Part shown: piece by piece, positions 9,901 to 18,300 of the stretch
Numbering within the stretch: position 1 is the stretch's first letter
Layout of the letters: every line of letters starts with the position of its first letter
DNA from: Penium margaritaceum
Taxonomy: Eukaryota > Streptophyta > Zygnematophyceae > Desmidiales > Peniaceae
Assembly: GCA_023375785.1 (NCBI GenBank)
Contig: SZWC01002443.1
Coordinates: 157,355-221,354, forward strand
Length of the DNA: 64,000 bases
Reading direction: 5' to 3'
Notes under the pieces: model-generated
What the model was told of the DNA's origin: nothing
Databases searched by the model: none
Seen by the model: only the letters and a program-made list of their open reading frames with translations
Made by a program: the position numbers and the translations under genes

Positions 9901-11245
9901 TCTCGTCCTCCCCCGGGCACCCCGCACCCAATGGAGTTGGCAGGCCCTGACCCTCCTCTTCCAAGAAGTCCGCGAAAGAATCCAGAAACTCCTCAAACAA
10001 GCGGTCGTCATCGCCGCCGACATTCCCACTGCTGCCGTTCGCAATTGCCTGCTGCTGCTGCTCCCGCTGCTCCTCGTGCGCCCGCGCATCGCCGCCGACC
10101 ACGGCCGCCCCGCTCCCGCCCGCGGACTCACAATAACCATCCACTGCAGTGCTCACTGCCGCATTCCCCGCGGCGCCAGGCCCAGCCATTGACCCGAAGG
10201 ACGCCACACAGGTTGTGTCTTCCGCGCTACGGACGGAGGCCACCGTCGGCAGCGCCCCGGGCAGAAGAACCGCAGTAGCGGAGCCCATTTGTGCTTCGAT
10301 CGGGAGGAATTCACGCCAGACGCGGCCCTCCTCACCAGCCACCACCATCTCCTCCTGCTGTTGCTGCTGCTGCCGGCCAGCGAAGGTGCTGTGGGAGCCT
10401 GAGCCGACGACGGCGGCAGCGGCGCCATCGCCCCCGTTGCCGTGCCAATCGCTGAGCGCCGAGCGGACCCCTCCTGTCACCGACGACGACCCGGGGAGCC
10501 CCCAAGGGCCTTGGGCAGTGTCGTCGTCTTCGCACAGGAAGGCCCTCCAGCATACCGGGCTGCTCATTACCGGGGCGCCTGCGGCGGCGACAGCGGCGGC
10601 GGCGGCGGCAGAGGCTGCGGGAGAGCGCGGCTGCGGTCGGGCTGCAGCAAATGGGCCGCCTCCCACATAGTCCTCGCCCAGAGGAGCAGAATCTGCCAGC
10701 GGTGGCACGGGCGACCCCATGTGTGCCGGCTCTCCTGCGGCGCGGGGTACCGCTGCTTTCCCTGCAGCTGGGATTAGGCTTGTTGACGAACCGAGGTCCT
10801 CCCAGGTGGGAAGGCCATAGCAGTCGCCGCCGGAAAATGCCGCAAGGGGACGGAGATGGACAGGTTGGGCAAGCTCTTGTTGAGTTGCGCAGACGGCGGC
10901 CGCCGTTGCGCCGTGAAGCCTCTCCCCCGGATGCTGAGAGTTGTCCAACGCCGGGAGATCGCAAACCTCGGGATTCTCCGCCGTCGAGACGAACACCGGC
11001 AGCTGTTGCTGCTGCTGCTGCTGTTGGAGCTGCTGCGGGAGGTCCGAGGCCGGCGGAGAAGACCCCCCGGAATTCAAGAAAGTCGGAGGAGTCCGTGGTG
11101 AGAACGGGGAGAAAAGAGGGTACTCGTGTAGAATGGAGGGGTGCAGGGGGTCCCGAAAGGTGAGGCACTTGTTTGACCCGGGGCGGGGCTTGGGTGAGGG
11201 TCCTGTCGGCCCTAACGGAAGAGTTGCTCGCGTTGTCACCAGCAT
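6992..11245 (-). CDS. bZIP transcription factor, plant group-B (membrane-tethered) type
   Basis: One uninterrupted reading frame of 1417 codons from the ATG at 11245. An upstream in-frame GTG at 11287 was not used because it sits in a good splice-donor context. The basic region has the canonical N-x7-R-x9-L spacing (Asn991, Arg999, Leu1009) in the string RNRQSALQSRQRRKSYV. This resembles the group-B signature RNRESAxxSRQRKKxYV of Arabidopsis bZIP17/28/49. Zipper positions are L1009, L1016, M1023, T1030, L1037, L1044. Residues about 1214-1234 form a hydrophobic segment (LWTLSLCLCLLLLAPLAGLF) that could be a transmembrane helix, as in the ER-stress factors of this group. Before the bZIP lie about 990 low-complexity residues (Ala, Ser, Gly, Gln), an acidic FEEFLDSFADFLEEE near 410-430 suited to activation, and an 18-Gln tract. 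It is much longer than the Arabidopsis proteins. The bZIP call is certain, ER tethering is inference, and the C-terminus is uncertain. Confidence 0.85.
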   Translation of the reverse strand: MLVTTRATLPLGPTGPSPKPRPGSNKCLTFRDPLHPSILHEYPLFSPFSPRTPPTFLNSGGSSPPASDLPQQLQQQQQQQQLPVFVSTAENPEVCDLPALDNSQHPGERLHGATAAAVCATQQELAQPVHLRPLAAFSGGDCYGLPTWEDLGSSTSLIPAAGKAAVPRAAGEPAHMGSPVPPLADSAPLGEDYVGGGPFAAARPQPRSPAASAAAAAAVAAAGAPVMSSPVCWRAFLCEDDDTAQGPWGLPGSSSVTGGVRSALSDWHGNGGDGAAAAVVGSGSHSTFAGRQQQQQQEEMVVAGEEGRVWREFLPIEAQMGSATAVLLPGALPTVASVRSAEDTTCVASFGSMAGPGAAGNAAVSTAVDGYCESAGGSGAAVVGGDARAHEEQREQQQQAIANGSSGNVGGDDDRLFEEFLDSFADFLEEEGQGLPTPLGAGCPGEDERRLHSAAHATPAAAGAEAPTCPSLPSLADSTTGASATATATGHGSVGPAGTSPCALLPPSVGLLSHTRSGGAVVHARAGADAPLGGASVELPGAAPRQWHGSSAHAANLGLAGEEEEKAAAAVVVAPAGRGKAEQLRQGECASSKSSSSSGSGRRDPSRRRSNSSSSEEGRSGRGGSRSSSSSSSSSSSGRGRPAGRFPTSASDGTGEAVPAVAPVASAAMACPAGAAKTSATTAPAPNGCGIPGSSSSSRSDSGRGSLLAKLKTLCDATAATPTATPTPPSASHAASADAAAVAGAGAGAVQGPSAAGCLAAEGLPARAATVAGSQAAVTAPVTTCEPTPGDARAPSVRDAVPPGAGQLGASAAPDVGAVSPPPSSDPRVLSALQHNAQPMQQQIPPLQQQMLEQQQQQQQQQQQQQQQQQQMLQQHWQQMSQQQQKQHQLQQHKQLEFAFSQHAVQSVPEVEVPNQQTNRSSKGRRKSAAFAPVRSAAVSKDVSDGEAAATGGATDDGEVLADVEEGEGEGGPVKKEDEEAIRRQERLIRNRQSALQSRQRRKSYVTDLEGRCSALEGQLAHMRQIVAMTALENGALRDEVSRLHAVVAAGTAAAASAAVAGSGGPGAAAAAVPGAAAPAAGAVAGSGALRSGMVAPVGARGAAGSPQGVGGGTGFAEREGGREGPGNGADGGVERDGDVAGGDGGVGGGEVGGGVGGVDATGASRAEPAALESDSLPSESLLESKPQCIDSPRRTTRWPLLPPSCLRSRPSPLWTLSLCLCLLLLAPLAGLFPACPCSLSPTPRLPPLLLLPVGLAAAPWQELLPPWLPPLRQPEQQLHLRRLFPAGMKQQQPEELLPPAQALLFPLLPLLLLLLQPALPQEQPGRAHPKGRRSGKEQLQGIQRPAPRPHPLAAQTIRGWKGGQVEASRGATSRRAELTLLGAWPLRSGLRNSFTRGATDVGAIRVCWFPLLYSRL
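8634..8688 (-). repeat. CAG/CAA repeat coding polyglutamine
   Basis: Nearly pure (CAG)n with interspersed CAA on the minus strand, coding the Gln tract of the bZIP protein. Every codon is CAG or CAA and none is TAG. This contrasts with the decayed Gln tract of Copia C at 15490-15610. Confidence 0.95.
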
Positions 11246-12214
11246 GACGGGGGTTTCACGGAGGACGAATGATGTTGCGTAACTCACACAGTTTTCTCCG
11301 CGGATTTATGGAAGCGCCGCGGTGGCAAGTCCGCCCGGTCGTTGGGGAGCGCCGACGACGCCCATGAAAGCCCCTCCTCGCCACCCCCCCCCCCCCGCCC
11401 CTGCTGTCGCTCCCTCTGGCCGGTTCGATGGTCAAGGAGGAGAGCAAAACCGCCACAACGAGCTGGGAAAAGTACTACTGAGCAGCAGAGCTCCTGTAGC
11501 AGCGCGACCTTTCGGGAGGTCCAAACGGCATAACGCCTGGTGCATGTACCGTCTCAGAAACATCTCAAACCGAAACAATGCTTTATCGAGCGATGGTTTA
11601 CTATCAAACATCCATCCTTTATTGGAATTTTACAGCACTCAAACTTCGGGCTTGCCTCGGCAGACAGGAGGTCTACTTGCATAGCAATAGCCTTGCCGCA
11701 GTCACAGCTTGAGAAAAAATGAGCGGACATGAGATTGGACGCATGCACCTGTCGGACAAGATTGGCGCGAAGATCACCCGCAGGCATCCGGACGGGGTTC
11801 GGATTTTGCGGTTGATTGGACGAGGCGGGAAGTGTGGTGGAATGGACCAAGAAAAAGTAACGCTCAATTGACCTGCCGACACAACGGCTTTCTAGGAAAC
11901 TCCGGAAACAGTGCCCTGTCATCCGAGGCAATAGACGCGAAGAGATCGGCGACATCGCCGGACCCAAACATTGCGCAATTGACGGCCTGGATTGCGTCGA
12001 CGATGAGACACACGAGAACGAGCTTCGCACAAGCCAACACTTGCATAGGCGTCACTCAGCCAATCAGAGGAAAGGAGATGGCTGGAACTGGAAGCAGCAC
12101 GCATCCGCTAAAAATAATAACACTGCGCCTCAAGATGTACACCCGAGACAGGAAAACCCACTGGAGCGGGAACTGATCAAACCTCTCCACATAATTATGT
12201 CAGAATATCTACAC
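11246..12214. other. Presumed promoter and 5' region of the bZIP gene
   Basis: No convincing coding sequence. GTGAGT at 11287 (minus) could be a donor for an intron in the 5' untranslated region. A run of 14 C lies near 11386-11399. The reading frames of up to 158 codons at 11554-12030 (minus) show no recognisable domain. The segment ends at the target site of Gypsy 1 (TACAC at 12210-12214). Confidence 0.5.
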
Positions 12215-12720
12215 TGTTATGCCGAACAGTAAGTAGATGGTGAACAGATAGAAGTTGCGAGGCAGAACACGATTCAGGAATTTGGGAAAATTCCTAAATC
12301 GTGTATATATATATGTTTCGATATAAAAATAATTCATAGTCGGGGTCGTTAGGTTCATCGTCAGGCGTCGCGTGTGGATTTGCGTTGGGAGTGGTTGGAT
12401 TCGAGAAGCTCCGCCGAGAAGTCGGGGGGATTCAAGGATGGACGGCGAAGATACAAGATGCATATCTAAAAATCGATACATGACTCGATGCGTCAAGAAG
12501 TTGACTAAAAGGTCGTGACACTTCTGTCAATGATTCTCAAAAGTGGTCGGAGTTGTGATGAAGTGCGAGAAGGTTCGCCAAGGGGATGAGTGTAGTTGGC
12601 TGAATTTCCCTCCACCTTAAGAGTGAAAATCGAGGTCTCGATGCGCGGTGGGCTGTTTTTGTAATGACACAAATGCCCACTCAAAAATATAAGGGACGCG
12701 TGCACGTCTGGTACATAACA
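12215..12720 (-). repeat. 3' LTR of Gypsy 1
   Basis: Read on the + strand it runs from TGTTATGCCGAAC to GGTACATAACA, so both strands begin TG and end CA. It aligns with 25664-26217 over most of its length (shared TAGAAGTTGCGAGGCA and AAAAGGTCGTGACACTT). An AT-rich TATATATATATG near 12305 could hold the promoter. Confidence 0.88.
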
Positions 12721-12735
12721 CTTTCCCCCATTTTA
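12721..12735 (-). other. Polypurine tract of Gypsy 1
   Basis: Minus strand AAAATGGGGGAAAG stands directly before the LTR start TGTTATG, the expected position for plus-strand priming. Confidence 0.75.
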
Positions 12736-13942
12736 GCCGCGACGTCTTGGTGTGCGTATAGATGTGACCAGGTGGCGGCGGTAATAGCCGTCGATCAAGT
12801 GATCAACGTCTCGAAGGTTTTCATACGGATCTTTGTTGTAATGCACGACGTCGTAGCCGTGCCAATTGACAAGATATTATGTTGTTTTGCCACGTCCTTG
12901 ATGACGTACTCAGTGTCCTCATCCACTTGGACAGAAGGAGGGGGAGGTACATCTCTGCCAAGGAAGTTCTCATTGGGGTCTCGGTAGTGCTTGAGTTTGC
13001 TAATGTGCATAGTTTCGGGGAGTTTGAGCGGCGCAACCACTGGGGTTTGCATGCGCTCCATCTCAAACGGTCCCAACCATCAGGGCTTGAGCTTCGAACA
13101 ATCGGCTCCGCGGAGTTTGATGTTGGTCGAGCTAAGAAGAACTTTGTTGCCAGTAGCAAAACATCGTCGCTACGATGTCGTTTCATTGTAACCTGTATCT
13201 TCGCATGTGCAACGTGTTTCATCCCACATGGTGGAGAATTTGTGGAGTTGGACGTCAACCGCGAAAATGTTGCTTTAAATGTGGATTTTGGCTGGTGTGG
13301 CGGGAAGCATGCCATACACCGGTTTGAACGGAGTTTTACCTGTTGCGGTGGAGATCGCCGAATTATATGAGATTTCGCCGGTCGGGAGGTTTTGTGCCCA
13401 ATATGTCCCATGAGGTTTGCATAATGTTCGGAGAAGTTGTTTGAGCGTTTCGTTGGCCCACTCGGTTTGGCCGTCGGTTTGAGGATGGAACCCCGTTGAT
13501 GGCTAGATTCGACTGTCATAGCTAGTCATCAGTTGGCCCTAGAAATAGCTAGTGACTCAACCGTCTCTGTCGCTCGTGATGGTTCTCAGCACGTCGTGTA
13601 GTCGCACAATGTTATTTAAAGACAACGGCGTTGTTTCTTTGGCGGTGACGGTGGTTGTAAAAAAAAGATACATTTTGGATAACTTGTGGACAATCACGAG
13701 CATTGCGTCATATCCCTCGAGTATGACTGGAAGTCCTGTGACGAAGTCCATGGAGATGTCATTCCACATTTCCGTTGCAATGGGCAGCGGTTGCAGAAGT
13801 CCGGGTGGCCGCGTGCGACGTGATTTTTTGTTGCTGACACGTGTGAGAGGATTTGCATAAGTTTGCCACGACGGATTGCATCTTGTCCCACCAATAGTGT
13901 TTTTCCAGTTCCTTCAGCGTCTTGTCTTCTCCAAACTGTCCA
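12731..13942 (-). pseudogene. Gypsy 1 integrase with C-terminal chromodomain
   Basis: Minus-strand fragments give, in order: the end of the integrase zinc domain (KELEKHYWWDKM ... LCKSSHTCQ); the core with MDFVTGLP and TSDRDG; the third acidic residue in GFHPQTDGQTEWANETL; then LHISKLKHY-like and DTEYVIKDV. After a frameshift at about 12880 comes the chromodomain core YLVNWHGYDVV...ENLRDVDHLI at about 12760-12870. The aromatic residues and the closing helix fit the chromodomains of plant chromoviruses, which guide integration to marked chromatin. At 13942 the frame is cut by Copia C and continues at 22014 in the zinc domain (LLQECHNT). Several stops and frameshifts. Confidence 0.85.
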
Positions 13943-13947
13943 CCCAG

Positions 13948-14420
13948 TGTTGTTGTATGTGTCGTACACGGCTTACGGCGACCCCTCGGCTCATGTCCAT
14001 TCACGTGCAGCTCCCTGACATGTGGCAGAAGACCGGCGGCCGGACGGGCGCCCAGAAGACCCTTTCCTTATTTAGATTCGTGTTGTGGGACAGCACGCAG
14101 GCGTGCAGCCTATCAGGACATAGCTCTTGTCGATGCGGCCGGTCTAGTTTAGACGGCTTGTCGTTCTGACGTGTCTGTAGGGAGTTGTGCCCAAACTGTG
14201 TTTTTGTCACTGTTTGTCCTGCTAGAAACTGTGCGCCCATGTGCGCCGCGTGTGTGTGCACCCACTAGGTCAGAGACACTACTTAGGTTGTCTAGGCCTC
14301 AGTTGTTATCTCTCTCTACACATTTGCTTGCAGCCAGACGCGTTGATGCGTCGTGCTAGTCAGACCCTTGAAGTTGATTTTTGCCCTACTGCCTAGTGCC
14401 TGCTTGCACACATTCTTACA
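13948..14420 (+). repeat. 5' LTR of Copia C
   Basis: 473 bp from TGTTGTTGTATG to CATTCTTACA, aligned throughout with 21176-21657. TTATTTAGATTC near 14067 is a promoter candidate. The block GTTCTGACGTGTCTG...GGGAGTT at about 14163-14183 recurs in the other Copia-II LTRs and in beta copy 2. Confidence 0.92.
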
Positions 14421-14432
14421 TGGTATCAGAGC
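14421..14432 (+). other. Primer-binding site of Copia C
   Basis: TGGTATCAGAGC directly after the 5' LTR, a perfect 12-base complement to the 3' end of plant initiator tRNA-Met. Confidence 0.93.
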
Positions 14433-15399
14433 AGCGAGACCTCTCTCGCCGAGCTGCGTTGCAGAGACGCAGCACCGGCAGCAGCAATGAGAGTCACCGC
14501 CGCCACCGCATCTTGGGACCCGTCGTAGCCGACATTAGCGCAGCGACGTCACCACACACTCGCCACCACCGTAGCATGAGGAGCTGCAGCAGTGATTGAA
14601 CGACAACAGCCACGCCGAGCAGCAGCGGCAGCATCGGGTGGCAGTAGTAGCCATGTATGGTTCCCAAAAAAAAGAGGCAAAGCAACTGGCAGCAACAGCG
14701 TGCGGCGGGAGCTGCGAACATCGGTAGCGTGCAATGGCAAACAACGTGTAGTAGCCGCGGCATCAATAGCCACAAGCAGCAACTGCAGCGCATCAATAGC
14801 GCAACAACAACATTTTAGCTATTGTAGCGACAGCATCACCAGTAGCAGTTGCAGCAAAAACGGTTGTGGTAGCAAGAGCTGTAGCAGCAACGGCAGCTGT
14901 AGCGGCGGCGATCAGCTACAGCACCGGCGGCGAGTAGCTGTAGCATTGGCGGCGACAGCGACGGCTGTAGCCGTGGCAGCCGATGCAACAGCCGCAACAG
15001 CCACAGCAATAGTTGTTGCAGCAACCACGACAGCACTTGTTGCAGCAGCCCCTCCTGTCGATGCGATGGACCCCGTCCGGGGGGGGTCCCGTCGCTCGGG
15101 TCTGTCGTACCGACGAACGACACGACAGAGCGCCAGCCGAGCAGTGGCGCAGGAGCCGGCGCATGCCAGCCAAACGCCGGCCCCCCGTCGGCCTCCGGCT
15201 GACTGCACGCAAGGGGGAGGAGCGAGCCTCCCCCTCCCCTCCGCTCGCCTTGTGGGTCGAGCCAGACAGGCAAACAAAAAAGAAAAGAAAAGGACAAGGA
15301 GAGTCCACGAGTGAGGCCCTGAAGAAGAACCCGGGTGGGGGTACCCCACTAGCACCGAAGTGATTGGTGATACAAAAAAGGGAAAAAAAGGAGGCCGTC
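14433..15399 (+). mobile_element. Leader of Copia C, CAG/TAG low-complexity
   Basis: About 970 bp between primer site and gag. The middle is a degenerate trinucleotide tract (CAG, TAG, CGG and CAA units, about 14580-15060). A region rich in C and G follows, then an A-rich stretch before the ATG. Open frames on both strands here are by-products of the triplet repeat. Part of it is shared with the Copia D leader. Confidence 0.75.
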
Positions 15400-18300
15400 A
15401 TGCCGAAACAAGCCCCCGGCAGCACTGTCACCGATGCAGTTGATGAGGACAACTACGTCAATGACCAACGCCGATCGCCGCTAGCGTCACCACAGCGGCA
15501 ACAATAGCATCAGCAGCAAGAGCCACAACAGTAGCAACAGCAGCAGGAGTAGCAACAGCAGCAGCGGCTGTAGCAGCAGTAGCAACAACAATAGCAACAG
15601 TAGCAACTGCAGCGGCAACAGCAGCAGCCGCAGCGAACAGCAGCAGCGGTCGCCAAGTCCGACGACCTTGGCACGCCAGGTGTACGCGCTGGCAGACCTA
15701 CAGGCGGAGAGCCGCTAGGCTTTGACGAGGCAGGTCGATGAGCTGCAGGACCTGGTCAGGGGCTTACTGCCCCAGTAGCAGCATCAGTCCGCAGACCTGA
15801 GCAAGGACTACCTCGCTTATGGCGGCAATGCTGAGGAAGTAGTCGAGACACTCTCCGACTCTAGAGATGAGGGTGAGGAGGAATTGCTGCGAGCACACCT
15901 CCTCCGCTTGGAGGCACGCCACAGAGCGCGTGAGGTGAATGCCACCCTCCAGGGCACGAGCTAAAGCGCCGACGCCAGCTTGAGCTCATCTAGTGCCCTC
16001 TGAGCTATGAGGAGCTGGCTTTGCAGGCCCGCCAGGGCAAGGGGGTTGCTTCCTCTACGCCCGATCCCGTAGTGGCTCCGACCGTCGCTTTGCCGACGGT
16101 CAAGCCACCCAAGTTGTTTGAGTCGGACCGCCCGGCATCCGGACTGGGAACGACTACAAGTCCTGGGAGCCACACTTTTGCATGTGGGCCATGATCGAGG
16201 TGGTCCTCGCCTACTACCTCACCCCATACCAGGCGTCTGACCCCGTCCCGACACAAATGGCGGTCTGCGCCGCCTCCGGCCTGATGAAGGCCGCCCCGGA
16301 ATTTACCAAGGACTTCATTCGTTTCCTTGGCGACCCACTGACCGGCTCGGGAGCTGACCCTTGCGCAATGTGGCCACTGGCCATCACCCTTTTTGAGAGC
16401 GCCACCTTGGCCTTGACATCCCAGTGCTTCGCCGACTTCAACTCCCTCTACCAGACTGCTCAGGAGTCCGCAACTGACAACTGGCGCTGGGCGGTCTAGC
16501 TACACGAGGAGTTGGGAGACGATGCCCCTACACAGTACCCCGCCCTCCAGATCATCCTCTACGACATCCACCTAGACTATGCACGCGACTTCAGCAACTT
16601 CGACCAGACCCTGCTACGAGATATGGGGAGCGATGGGACCCTGTTGCGCTAGGCCACCCTCCACTTCCTGGAGGTCGCCGGTATGGACGCAGCGAACCGC
16701 ACTCGCCGTAGCACCGCTTCAACTGCAGTTGCCGCCGTGTCCTCTCCCCCATCGCCTACAGCAACAGCGACACCAGCTCAAGGGAAGAAGGGCCGTAGAT
16801 CATCAGCTAGTGGCTCCAACAGTGAGACTGGCAATGGCAGGAGTAGCGCCAGCCGCAACAGTAGCGGCAGCAACAACAACAGCAGCAGCAACGGTGCCAT
16901 GAGCGGCTCCGGGAGCACGACGGGCCACCGGCTTGTGTGCTTCAACTGCGGGGGTGACCATCGCTACCCCGACTGCACTCGCCTGACGCGCCGCCCATTT
17001 GACTGGGCAAAGATCACGCGCGAGCTGCAGCAGTCACACGAGGCACGCGTGTGCCAGAAGTCTGGCGCGACTGCCCGCTCGGCCGCCACTACTACAACCA
17101 TCCCAGAGCAGCCCGCCGCCACAGCAGACTCCTTAGTCGACCCTCGTGACCAGGCCCTCGTCGAACGGGACAGGACGATCGTCGAGCTGCACCAGCTTCT
17201 CGCCTTGCGCTCATCTCAGGGAGGTGCGAGTGAGTTGACTGAGCCGGGGGGTTCTACAACCTATGGACTGTCCGTCTCGTTGCGTGATGATGCTTGTGGT
17301 GGTTCCCATGTCCAGTCGTGTGCGTGTGATGGACCTGATGATGTGTCTTGGCTGCATGCGTCTCATGTGCGCTCCGTCGCTCGCCAAGCGCCCTGTTCAG
17401 TCGTCGAGTGCCACGTTGCCCCTTGTACGCGTGTCACAGATACCACTTGGGTCGTAGACTTTGGTGCCACCCATTACATGACGTGTCGTCGTGATGCCTT
17501 CGTCGTCTTGTATCCCGTTGGTGCTGTTAGCTCTGTCGGCACTACAGCTGGCCATGAGGTCCCTGCCTATATTGTTGGGGTTGTGCAGTTCACAGGGCTA
17601 GCTGGTCCCGTATACATCTCCAACATCCTCTTTGTCCCTGATCTGGAACTCGGCTTACTGTCTGTCCGTGCTTGCACCAAGATGGGCCAAGGTGTCACGC
17701 ACACAGCTGCAGATACTCGCATCTTTGTGCGCGACACCCAGGAGACCTTCCTCAGTGGGACGGTGGTCGATTATCTCTATCACATCTTTGGATCCTCTGC
17801 CAGTGCCCCCCCTGCCTCCTTCTCCCACTGCTCGTGTCTTTGTCGCTGGGGCTCTGTCCCCTAAGCACCACTGTCTCCTGCATCGACGCCTCTGTGATGT
17901 GCACCTGGGGGCTGTCGACAAGCTGATCTGCACTCAGCCTACTCTCGGTCTTGATGGGGCGTCCTTTGAGGCGATGCCCATGACCAACCGCCTATCTTGT
18001 GCTGAAGGCAAAATACACCGGTCCACAACCGTGAGTCTGACTCCAGGGCTCGTCAGCCCTTGGAGCTTGTCCACTCCGACCTCATGGATCCGCTCCCTGT
18101 CGAGTTTCAGGAGGACCGCGGCCACTACGTCCTGACGTTGACTGATGACTTCAAGCGCATGCACTGCGTCTACAGTCTGTGTCAGAAGAGCGACACCGCC
18201 ATCGCTGTCCGCCTTTGGCTGGTCATGGCTGAACGCAAGTCCCACCGCTCGCTTCAGACCATTCGCTCTGACCGCGGAGGCGAGTACCTCGGGGACATGG

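Noticed and set aside
11554-12030. 158-codon minus-strand gene upstream of the bZIP gene
   Set aside because: No domain, unremarkable composition and competing frames of similar length. More likely promoter or untranslated sequence.
15490-15610. TAG read as glutamine (alternative nuclear code, as in some ulvophyte algae)
   Set aside because: The TAG codons in the Gln tract suggest it, but the bZIP gene, rich in Gln, uses only CAG and CAA. Two TAG replace conserved Trp, not Gln. Copia A ends at TAA and the phosphatase at TAA in sensible places. CHG deamination explains all of this.
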